From DATBGO01 sp050011895 (GTDB taxonomy: Bacteria > Actinomycetota > Actinomycetes > Streptosporangiales > Streptosporangiaceae): DNA of 64,000 nucleotides. Location: the NCBI GenBank assembly GCA_050011895.1, contig JBEKIF010000001.1:1-64000 (forward strand). Direction: 5' to 3'. The notes under the pieces were generated by a model that did not search any database, had not been told where the DNA came from, and saw only the letters and a list, made by a program, of their open reading frames with translations. Below are positions 7,600 through 14,819 of the stretch, in pieces (position 1 is the first letter of the stretch; every line of letters starts with the position of its first letter). A program made the position numbers and the translations under genes.

Positions 7600-8958
7600 T
7601 CAGCGGATTGTGGTGCTGCTGCCCCGGCGGGCTACGGAGTCCAGGGTGACCGCGGCGAGCAGCACGACGGCGGTCCAGATGTACTGCGCGGCGGCGCCAA
7701 GCCCGAGGAGGTCGACGCCGTTGTAGATGACGGCGACGACGAACCCGCCGAGCACCGCACCCAGCATCCTGCCCCGCCCGCCGAACAGGCTGACGCCGCC
7801 GATCACGGCTCCGGCGACGGAGTACAGCACGTACTGGCCGCCCTCGAAGCCGTTCGAGATCGAGCCAAGGTTGGAGGCGTAGAGGATGCCCATCACCCCG
7901 GCCATCGCCCCGCAGCACGCGAACGCCAGCACGCGGATCCGGCCGAGGTTGACGCCCGCCCGCCTGGCCGCCTCGGCGTTGCCGCCGATGGCGTACATGT
8001 AACGGCCGAACTTGGTGCGGCCGAGCAGCACGCTGGTGAGCGCGAGCAGCCCGAGCACGATTGGCACCACCCACGGCACGCCCTGCAGCGGCGTGACGCC
8101 CTTGCTGCGGTTGACGTTGAGAACGGCCACGAGTGCCACGCCGATCGCGGCCATCACGGCGATCTTCAGGATCGTCACGCTCAGCGGCGGCGCGACCAGG
8201 CCGTGCGCCCGCCTGCGCCGGTCCCGCGTGATCATGAAAACTGCGGTGAGCCCGACGATGACAATCAGCGCGATCCAGCCGACGGCCGGGGTGAGATTGC
8301 CGAACACGATGTCGTTGATGAAGCCGCTTCGGAATCCGGTGTCGCTGATGACCCCGCCGAGGCCGACGCTCCCGGTCTGCCCGAAGAGCCAAAGCAGCAC
8401 CCCGCTCAGGCCGAGCAGCCCGGCCAGCGTGACCACGAAGGAGGGGATCCGCAGCCAGACGATGAGCAGGCCCTCGAAGGCGGCGATGGCGGCGCAGACC
8501 ACCAGGCCAGTCAGGATGGCGAGCCAGATCGGGAACGGGTGCTTGACCGCCAGCATCCAGAACGTGATGGTCGCGCCGACCGCGCCGTTGAAGGCGACCG
8601 ACAGGTCGATCTCGCCGAGGAGCAGGACGAACACCTGCGCCATGGCGATCGTGATGATCCAGCCCGCCTGGCCCATCAGGTTGGCGATGTTCGCCGCGGA
8701 CAGGAAGGCGTGCTGCGAAATCTGGAAGTAGGCGCCGATGGCGATCAGGCCGACGATGACCGGCAGGGCGCCGCTCTCACCGTTGCGGACCCGCCTGAAC
8801 CAGATCCGGGTGTACTCACCCAGCGACTGGGCCAGCACTTCCGGTGCGCTGGTCAGCGCGATGTCCGCGGCTACTTCGTCGCCTGCGGCGGGCTCGCCCG
8901 CCACCACAACCGACCCGGCTTGGTCCCTGGGCGCCTCGCCCTGCTCCGTGCCTGCCAT
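7600..8958 (-). CDS. sugar ABC transporter permease (XylH/RbsC type)
   Basis: A 452-residue inner-membrane protein of the BPD_transp_2 family, which forms the channel of ribose/xylose-type importers. About 60 hydrophilic residues precede roughly ten hydrophobic segments. Family signatures include the LLLGEIDLSVAF region and the ATPase-coupling loop GRTKFGRYMYAIGGNAEAAR near residue 320. GGAGGG lies 6 nt before the ATG, and the gene begins 3 nt beyond the ATPase stop, so it is the third gene of a binding protein-ATPase-permease operon. The substrate is probably a pentose or related sugar, judged only by family resemblance. Confidence 0.94.
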   Translation of the reverse strand: MAGTEQGEAPRDQAGSVVVAGEPAAGDEVAADIALTSAPEVLAQSLGEYTRIWFRRVRNGESGALPVIVGLIAIGAYFQISQHAFLSAANIANLMGQAGWIITIAMAQVFVLLLGEIDLSVAFNGAVGATITFWMLAVKHPFPIWLAILTGLVVCAAIAAFEGLLIVWLRIPSFVVTLAGLLGLSGVLLWLFGQTGSVGLGGVISDTGFRSGFINDIVFGNLTPAVGWIALIVIVGLTAVFMITRDRRRRAHGLVAPPLSVTILKIAVMAAIGVALVAVLNVNRSKGVTPLQGVPWVVPIVLGLLALTSVLLGRTKFGRYMYAIGGNAEAARRAGVNLGRIRVLAFACCGAMAGVMGILYASNLGSISNGFEGGQYVLYSVAGAVIGGVSLFGGRGRMLGAVLGGFVVAVIYNGVDLLGLGAAAQYIWTAVVLLAAVTLDSVARRGSSTTIR

Positions 8959-8961
8959 TTT

Positions 8962-9762
8962 TCAGCCCTCCGAGCCGCTGCCGGCGCGGGGCGAGGTCGC
9001 GCGCTCGCCCCCGCTGCCGTCGTCGCCCAGCCGGGTCGACGTGCCGGTGGTCATGAGGTCTACGGTCGACTGCCGGTCAAACTCCGCCGCCGGCCCCGCC
9101 GCGACCAGCCTGCCCAGGTAGAGCACCGCGATCCGGTCCGCGACCTGGAACACGTCGACCAGGTTGTGCGAGATGACGAGGACCGCGTGACCGGTGCCGG
9201 CCAGCCGGGCAACGAGAGAAAGCACGAGCTCGGTCTGGCTGACGCCAAGCGCAGCAGTCGGCTCGTCCATGATGACGAGCCTGGCCTCCTGCATGACCGC
9301 CTTGGCCACCGCGACCGCCTGCCGCTGCCCGCCCGACAGCGAGCCGACCGGCTGCCGGATCGATCGGACGCTCGTGACCTTCAGGTCCTGCAGCGTCTGC
9401 TTGGCGGTCAGCTCCATGCTGACCTCATCGAGCAGGCCCAGCCGCTGCTTTTCGTGACCAAGCAGCATGTTCTGCACGATGTCCAGGTTGTCACACAGCG
9501 CGAGGTCCTGGTAGACGGCAGCGATGCCGCGATTGGTGGCGTCCCTCGGCGAGTGAATATGGACCGGCTGGCCGTCCCATAGCAGATCGCCGCTGCTTGG
9601 CTGCCAGATGCCCGCGACGGTCTTGATGAGCGTCGACTTGCCTGCCCCGTTGTCGCCGACGAGGGCGGTCACCTGCCCGGCCGGAATATCCAGGTTGATG
9701 TCGGTCAGCGCCTGTACCGGGCCGAAGTTCTTGCTGACGCCCCGCAGCCGCAGCAGCGGCAT
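8962..9762 (-). CDS. sugar ABC transporter ATP-binding protein, single ABC domain
   Basis: A 266-residue ATPase with one ABC domain: Walker A GDNGAGKST at residues 36-44, Q-loop region VYQDLALCDNLD, signature LSGGQ, Walker B VIMDEP and switch HN. Most ribose/xylose importers use a ~500-residue tandem-domain ATPase, so this is a half-size version that must dimerise. The start at 9762 (MPLLRLRGVSKNFG) is preferred because GAAGGCGG precedes it; the open frame upstream runs through a strong hairpin. The Q-loop motif is nearly identical to that of the ABC domain fused to the histidine kinase at 12045-14786, so the two ABC domains are close paralogues. Confidence 0.94.
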   Translation of the reverse strand: MPLLRLRGVSKNFGPVQALTDINLDIPAGQVTALVGDNGAGKSTLIKTVAGIWQPSSGDLLWDGQPVHIHSPRDATNRGIAAVYQDLALCDNLDIVQNMLLGHEKQRLGLLDEVSMELTAKQTLQDLKVTSVRSIRQPVGSLSGGQRQAVAVAKAVMQEARLVIMDEPTAALGVSQTELVLSLVARLAGTGHAVLVISHNLVDVFQVADRIAVLYLGRLVAAGPAAEFDRQSTVDLMTTGTSTRLGDDGSGGERATSPRAGSGSEG

Positions 9763-9805
9763 CTCGCCGCCTTCAGCCAGGCTGGAGTCCGGCCGTCCCG
9801 AGCCG

Positions 9806-9843
9806 GACGGCGCCCGGCCCGCCGAAGCGGGCCGGGCGCCGTC
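9806..9843 (-). terminator. intercistronic 17-bp stem with UUCG loop
   Basis: A perfect inverted repeat (arm GACGGCGCCCGGCCCGC at 9806-9822, complement at 9827-9843) flanks a four-base loop that reads UUCG, closed by C-G, on the transcribed minus strand. That is an exceptionally stable hairpin. It sits between the binding-protein stop and the ATPase start. No U-run follows, so it more likely causes partial termination or protects the upstream mRNA, giving more binding protein than ATPase and permease. Confidence 0.7.
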
Positions 9844-9901
9844 ACCGTAGCCATCCGTTACCAACGCGGCGTTCCCATCCGGTCGTGCGCGTTCATCTTC
9901 A

Positions 9902-11116
9902 CTACGAGATCCCGTACTTGGTGCAGTCTGCCTTGAACGAACCCGTGCACAGGCTGGACGCCGGCACGAAGCCATCCTTGACGACTGTCGACTGGACCGT
10001 GCTCGGAACCACCCATTCCGGCGTCAGCAGGATCGAGGGCACCGCAGCCCCCGTGTTGACGTCCTTCACGGTGCCGTTGACCAGCGCCGCCGGCGGCGTC
10101 AGGCCCGCCCGCAGGTACATGGCCAGCGCGACCGCAGCCTGCGCCTCCAGGTAGATCGGCTTGTACACGGTGCCGCACTGGTAGCCGGATATGACGTTCT
10201 GCAGCCCGGTCAGGGTGGCGTCCTGGCCGGTGACCGGGAAGGTCGTCGCCTTGATGCCGCGCGTCTGCAGGTAGTGGATGATCGGCGCGCCGTTCTCGTC
10301 GTTGGGCATCAGCACGGCGTTGGCGTTCGGGTGCGCCGTGTACGCCGCCTCGAACTCCGACAACGCGGTGGGCGGATCCCACGTCCCGGCCGGGTTGGCG
10401 ACGTCGGTCCACGTCTTGGCGCTGAAGTAGGGCGCGAGCACCGCATCGTAGCCGTTTGCGAACAGCGTGGCGTTGTTGTCGGTCGGGGCGCCGCGCATGA
10501 CGATGACCTGGGGCTTGGCGACGTGCCAGGCCGTTATGCAGCTGGCCAGGCCCTTGCCGAGCAGCGTGCCGACGTAGACGTTGTTGAAGCTGACGTAGTA
10601 CTTGCGGGTGCCGCCGAGGGTCAGCCGGTCGTAGTCGATCACCGGCACGCCGTGCGACTTAGCGTAGGACTCGATCTTCGCGCCGACGCCGGAGTCGAGC
10701 GGGTCCACGGCCAGCACGGTCGCGCCCTTGGTGATGTCGGCCTGGGCGTCAGCGTACTGGGTGGCGTCGCTGCCCAGCGCGTTCTGGATGATGTACTGCG
10801 ACGGCGTGAGCCCGGCATCCGTCAGGGCCTTCTTCAGGTAGGGCGCGTCGAATTCCACGTACCGGGTCGACGACACGGTGTCGGGCAGGATCACCGCCAC
10901 GATCCCCTTGCCCTTCGCTGCCAGCGGCTTGAGCGCGGTCATCGCCCCGAAGCTCAGGTTGAACGACGTGGAGCTGATCTTCGGCACGCTCGATGAGCTT
11001 GGCGTGCTTGGCGTGCTCGACGTGCTCGACGCGCTGCTTCCGCAGCCGGCCGCGACGAGCGCCGCGCACGCGGCAGCGGCTGTAAGGGCGATTCTTCTCT
11101 TATCAATAAATTTCAA
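9902..11116 (-). CDS. sugar-binding lipoprotein of ABC transporter (XylF-like)
   Basis: A 404-residue periplasmic-binding-protein type 1 lipoprotein. I place the start at the TTG at 11116 because GAAGGGG lies just upstream and the product then has a classical signal: KRR, a hydrophobic Ala-rich segment and a lipobox ending AAGC (C25). A Ser/Thr/Pro-rich linker follows. The core shows VDPLDSGVGAKIESYAKSHG, VPVIDYDR and FPVTGQDATL, as in xylose/ribose binding proteins. It leads the transporter operon, with a putative regulated promoter at 11213-11277 and a strong hairpin separating it from the ATPase. The ligand is not determinable. Confidence 0.93.
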   Translation of the reverse strand: MKFIDKRRIALTAAAACAALVAAGCGSSASSTSSTPSTPSSSSVPKISSTSFNLSFGAMTALKPLAAKGKGIVAVILPDTVSSTRYVEFDAPYLKKALTDAGLTPSQYIIQNALGSDATQYADAQADITKGATVLAVDPLDSGVGAKIESYAKSHGVPVIDYDRLTLGGTRKYYVSFNNVYVGTLLGKGLASCITAWHVAKPQVIVMRGAPTDNNATLFANGYDAVLAPYFSAKTWTDVANPAGTWDPPTALSEFEAAYTAHPNANAVLMPNDENGAPIIHYLQTRGIKATTFPVTGQDATLTGLQNVISGYQCGTVYKPIYLEAQAAVALAMYLRAGLTPPAALVNGTVKDVNTGAAVPSILLTPEWVVPSTVQSTVVKDGFVPASSLCTGSFKADCTKYGIS

Positions 11117-11212
11117 CGAAACCCCTTCGCTTCTTGCGCTCGGCGTGCTACGTGAACAGAGCATCACCAGCATGGTCACCTTGAGGTCGGTGCGGTAAGC
11201 CCGGTGCAGCCA

Positions 11213-11277
11213 ACCATAGGCTTCGAAAAGTTAACATGGTCATAACATCGCAGCTCAGACGTTAAAATAGAGTTAAC
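11213..11277 (-). promoter_or_regulatory. putative response-regulator operator and -10 box of the transporter operon
   Basis: The plus strand carries four GTTAAC-like hexamers: GTTAAC at 11230, CATAAC at 11241, GTTAAA at 11261 and GTTAAC at 11272. Each pair has an 11-bp period and the pairs are 31 bp apart, about three helical turns. On the minus strand the proximal repeat ends exactly 11 bp upstream of a -10-like TATGGT (11213-11218), with no recognisable -35. That is the layout of PhoB-type activated promoters. The adjacent OmpR-family regulator (11344-12048) is the obvious candidate to bind it. The assignment is inference from spacing. Confidence 0.55.
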
Positions 11278-11343
11278 GGCCCGACCGCCGCAACGGCTGC
11301 AGCCAGGGCGAGTCTCGAACGAGATGAGTTCGACGCGGGACCG

Positions 11344-12048
11344 TTACTCGGCCGCGATCCGGTATCCCGCGCGAGGCTGGGTGAGGATAAGCGGCGGGCC
11401 GTCCTCGGCCTCCAGCTTGGCCCGCAGCCGCCGCACATAGACCCGCACGTACTCGGTCTCCGTCTCATAGCCGTGCCCCCAGACCCGCCGCAGCAGGTGT
11501 GCATGGGTCAGCAGCTTGCCGCGGTTGGTGACCAGTTCGCGGAGCAGCGCAAACTCCGTCGGGGTCAGGTGCACCGGGTACCCGTCCCTGGTGACCTGCT
11601 GGGCGGCGAGATCGATTACTACCGGGCCAATGGAGATAACCGGCGGCGCTGGTTCCGGTGCGGCCGCCGGGCGGGTGCGGCGCAGCGTTGCGGTAATCCG
11701 GGCCAGCAGCTCCTCGATGCTGAACGGCTTGGTCAGGTAGTCGTCGGCGCCGACGTTCAGCGCCGTGACCTTGTCCCGCTCGCCACCGCGGGCGGAGACG
11801 ACGATGACGGCCACCGATGAGCGCTCGCGTATCTCGCGGCATAGCTCGAACCCGTCCACCCCGGGCAGCATCAGGTCCAGCAGCACGATGTCCGGTGCCT
11901 CGGTCTCCAGCATCCGCAGTGCCCGGGCGCCATCGGTCGACACCACGGTGTCGAAGCCCCGGACGGCCAGGTTGGACCGGATCAGGTCGACGATGCTCGG
12001 ATCATCCTCAACGATCAGCGCGCGCGTCTCGGTCGCCTGCTCGGTCAT
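11344..12048 (-). CDS. OmpR/PhoB-family response regulator
   Basis: A 234-residue two-component regulator. The receiver domain (about residues 8-122) has the acidic cluster VEDD (14-17 region), phosphoacceptor D58 in VLLDLMLPGVDG and conserved K107 in LTKPFS. The winged-helix effector (about 140-232) has LTPTEFALLRELVTNRGKLL and EYVRVYVRRLRAKLE. The start ATG overlaps the stop of the upstream kinase fusion in an ATGA junction, so the two are coupled and form a cognate pair. The transporter operon follows after a 227-bp gap containing repeat motifs spaced as expected for this protein family. Confidence 0.96.
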   Translation of the reverse strand: MTEQATETRALIVEDDPSIVDLIRSNLAVRGFDTVVSTDGARALRMLETEAPDIVLLDLMLPGVDGFELCREIRERSSVAVIVVSARGGERDKVTALNVGADDYLTKPFSIEELLARITATLRRTRPAAAPEPAPPVISIGPVVIDLAAQQVTRDGYPVHLTPTEFALLRELVTNRGKLLTHAHLLRRVWGHGYETETEYVRVYVRRLRAKLEAEDGPPLILTQPRAGYRIAAE

Positions 12049-14786
12049 CGCGGGCCGGTCCCGTTCCCCGACGCCGTTACTTGCTTCGGGACCGGCTGGC
12101 CGGCCCGGTGGGCCCGGCCGCCGTTACTGTCGGCCCGGGCGCGGCTTTCGGACGCCTCGGCGCCGTTGCAGGCGCCCTCAGTGCCGTTTCCGGCCGCCTC
12201 AGTGCCGTCTCCGGCGGCCTGGGCGCCGCGATCGTCGGCCAGCGGGCCCGGTTGCTCCGTCGGCAGCACGATGTGGAAGCAGGTGCCCGGGCCCGGCTGG
12301 TCGAGTCCGATGCGGCCGCCGTGCGCCGCCACGATGCCCTTGGCGATCGAGAGGCCGAGCCCGGCGCCAGCCGTGCGCGCTCGCCGCAGCCGCATCGGCT
12401 CGAACGGGGCGGCGGCAAGCTCCGGCGGCATCCCCGCGCCGTCGTCGGCAACGCTTACGGCCACACCGCCGGGCCCGTTCCCGGTAGCGCTGACGCGCAC
12501 CCGGGTGCCGGGCGGATTGTGCCCGATGGCGTTGTCGAGCAGGTTAACGAATACCTGCTCAAGCCTGTCATGATCAGCCCAGACAGCGGGCAGGCAGGGG
12601 TCGCAGGAGACCTCGACCATGCTGCCGTGGGCGGGCGGCAGGCAGGCGATCGCCGCGTCGAGAACCAGCGGGATGTCGCACCAGTCCCGCTGCAGCCGGA
12701 GGACTCCCGACTCGATCGCGGAAAAGTCGAGCAAATCGCCGACGAGACGGCCGAGCCGAGCCGATTCTGAGGCGATCCGGGCCAGGAATCGCTGCTGCGA
12801 CTGGCTGTCCCAGGTCACGTCCGACTGCATGAGGCTCGACGCGTATCCCCTGATGGCCGTCAGCGGGGTGCGCAGCTCGTGGCTCAGCCGGGACAGGAAG
12901 CCGCGCTGCAGTTCCTGCGACCGCCGCAGCGCCGCCGCCTCCTGGTGGGCAAGGCCGGCTTCCTCGCGTTCCAGCGCGAGCCGCAGCGAGTGGGCAGCGT
13001 CCTCGAGCAGCGCCGTCGCGTCAGCGGCCTGACCGCGTGCGCCGCCACGGCCGGACAGGCCGCCCGGCCAGCTCGCACCGTCCGGCCAGCTCGCACCGTC
13101 CGGCCAGCTCGCACCGTCCGGCCAGCCGACACCGTCCGGGCGCCCGGCCCGCGCTGCCCAGCCGGCCAGCAACGCGGTCGGGCCGCCAGGAGCGGCGAAG
13201 GTCACGGCCAGCAGCCGGGCGCCCCCGTCGGCCGGTAGCTCACGGGCCACGCCGTCCCTGCGCTCGCCGGCCAGGATGTGATCCGCGGCGTCCAGCAGAC
13301 CGGGCGAGGCGGCACCGGCACCGCGCGGGCGGCCCGCTGCCTCGGCGGTGCAGACCGCGCGGCAGTGCGTCTGGCCGGCCCGCCGCGTGAGCAACATCAC
13401 CTCGTCCGCCTGCAGGCCCTGGCGCAGGGATTGCAGTGCCGGACCTAGCGCCTCGGCCACGGGGATCGGCCCGGCCAGCGTCTCCAGCATCTCCCTGATC
13501 GTCTCAAGTACCCGGTTGCGTGCGGTGACCTCCTCAAGCAGCCGATCCCGCTCGATCGCGCTGGCGGCATAGCCTGCGTAGAGGTTGACCAGGTCAAGCT
13601 GGTCCCGTTGCGGGCTGCCCGGGGCTTGCCCGAAGACGGTGATGACGCCGAGGTGGCCGCCGGGGCCCATCACCGGGACCGACCAGGAGCTGCGCACCTC
13701 GGCTGCCCTGGCAAGGCCGTCGAACGGCGCCCAGGCGAGCCCGGTGCGCACGTTGTCCTCCACGAACGGCTTTCCCGCCGCGGCGGCCAGGCCGACTGGG
13801 CCGCCGGCTGGACCATAGGGCAGCCGGGACCACGCCGATTGCAGCACCGGCGGCAGCCCCAGTGAGGCGGCGCAGATCAGCGCATTCTGGGCGCGCAAGT
13901 GAATGCACAGCCGGTCGCTGCCGAGCGCGGCGCCGAGCGCAGAAAGGATCAGCGACAGGCTGGACGACGGGTCGGCCGAGACCAGCCGGTCGGCCAGACC
14001 GTGCAGCCTGGTCAGCTGCCGCCGCGCCGAGGAGTCCACCTGCTGGCCCGACAGCAGCGCCACGACATCGTCGGGGTGCACCGCGCTGGGATCGACGGCG
14101 GCTACCACCCGGCCATGACGCAGCACGACGATCCGGTTGGCCAGCCGGAACATCTGGTCGATGTCGTGGCAGGCGAGCAGGATCGTGGTGCCCTGCCCGC
14201 GCAGGCTCCGGATCAGCTCCTCGACCTGCGCGGATTCCCGCACTCCGAGGGAGGCGGTGGGCTCGTCAAGCAGCAGCAGCCGGGGCCTGTGCGCCATCGC
14301 CCGCGCCACCGCCACCAGCTGGCGCTGGCCTCCGGACAGCGAGCGGACGCTTCGGGTGGTGTCCCGGATCGGGATTCGGAGGCTGCCGAGCAGTGCCGCA
14401 GCGGTTTCGTGGAACCGGACGTCGGACAGCAGATGACGGCGCCGCTCCCGGCCGAGCAGCAGGTTCGACGCGACATCCAGGTTGTCGCAGAGCGCCAGGT
14501 CCTGCCAGACCACGGAGACTCCCTGCCGGGCGGCAGCAGCCGGGTTGGCGCTGACGGGGCGGCCGGCCAGCGAAATCTGCCCGACGGTCGGGGCGATGTC
14601 TCCAGAAATGCAGCGCACCAGCGTGGTCTTGCCCGCGCCGTTCTCGCCCGCTAGCGCGACGACCTCGCCGGGCGCGATTTCGAAATCGACCCCGGCGAGC
14701 GCGCGCAACGGGCCGAAATCGACGACAAGCCCGGACACCGACAGCAGCGGCCTCGACTGCGCTGGAGGCCTGACGGCGACACTCAT
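12045..14786 (-). CDS. fusion of sugar-type ABC ATPase domain and GAF sensor histidine kinase
   Basis: A 913-residue protein with an uncommon architecture. Residues about 14-248 are a complete ABC ATPase of the ribose/xylose importer type: Walker A GENGAGKTT (47-55), WQDLALCDNLD (94-104), signature LSGGQ (150-154), Walker B LLLLDEP (170-176) and switch H207. Residues about 260-415 look like a GAF domain and 425-605 like a second, degenerate one, interrupted by WPDGAS repeats. The kinase core has the H-box SHELRTP with phosphoacceptor H636, N-box NLLDNAIGHN (748-757), G1 DDGAGM (781-786) and G2 GAGLGLS (807-813). There are no membrane spans. A polar tail of about 65 residues ends the protein. 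All ABC and kinase catalytic residues appear intact. It lies 33 bp after the ECF42 gene and is coupled (ATGA) to the response regulator. Confidence 0.93.
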   Translation of the reverse strand: MSVAVRPPAQSRPLLSVSGLVVDFGPLRALAGVDFEIAPGEVVALAGENGAGKTTLVRCISGDIAPTVGQISLAGRPVSANPAAAARQGVSVVWQDLALCDNLDVASNLLLGRERRRHLLSDVRFHETAAALLGSLRIPIRDTTRSVRSLSGGQRQLVAVARAMAHRPRLLLLDEPTASLGVRESAQVEELIRSLRGQGTTILLACHDIDQMFRLANRIVVLRHGRVVAAVDPSAVHPDDVVALLSGQQVDSSARRQLTRLHGLADRLVSADPSSSLSLILSALGAALGSDRLCIHLRAQNALICAASLGLPPVLQSAWSRLPYGPAGGPVGLAAAAGKPFVEDNVRTGLAWAPFDGLARAAEVRSSWSVPVMGPGGHLGVITVFGQAPGSPQRDQLDLVNLYAGYAASAIERDRLLEEVTARNRVLETIREMLETLAGPIPVAEALGPALQSLRQGLQADEVMLLTRRAGQTHCRAVCTAEAAGRPRGAGAASPGLLDAADHILAGERRDGVARELPADGGARLLAVTFAAPGGPTALLAGWAARAGRPDGVGWPDGASWPDGASWPDGASWPGGLSGRGGARGQAADATALLEDAAHSLRLALEREEAGLAHQEAAALRRSQELQRGFLSRLSHELRTPLTAIRGYASSLMQSDVTWDSQSQQRFLARIASESARLGRLVGDLLDFSAIESGVLRLQRDWCDIPLVLDAAIACLPPAHGSMVEVSCDPCLPAVWADHDRLEQVFVNLLDNAIGHNPPGTRVRVSATGNGPGGVAVSVADDGAGMPPELAAAPFEPMRLRRARTAGAGLGLSIAKGIVAAHGGRIGLDQPGPGTCFHIVLPTEQPGPLADDRGAQAAGDGTEAAGNGTEGACNGAEASESRARADSNGGRAHRAGQPVPKQVTASGNGTGPR
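13063..13134 (-). repeat. 18-bp tandem repeat in the ABC-kinase fusion gene
   Basis: Four head-to-tail 18-bp units (13063, 13081, 13099, 13117), two identical and the outer two slightly diverged, encode WPDGAS-type hexapeptides at about residues 555-575. They lie between the degenerate GAF region and the coiled helix that leads into the kinase. Confidence 0.85.
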
Positions 14787-14819
14787 GGGCCTATTGTGGT
14801 GCGAACATTCACCGCGAAG

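Noticed and set aside
7468..9582. 704-codon plus-strand frame
   Set aside because: Antisense to the permease and ATPase; it begins inside the FMN riboswitch and has no recognisable domain.
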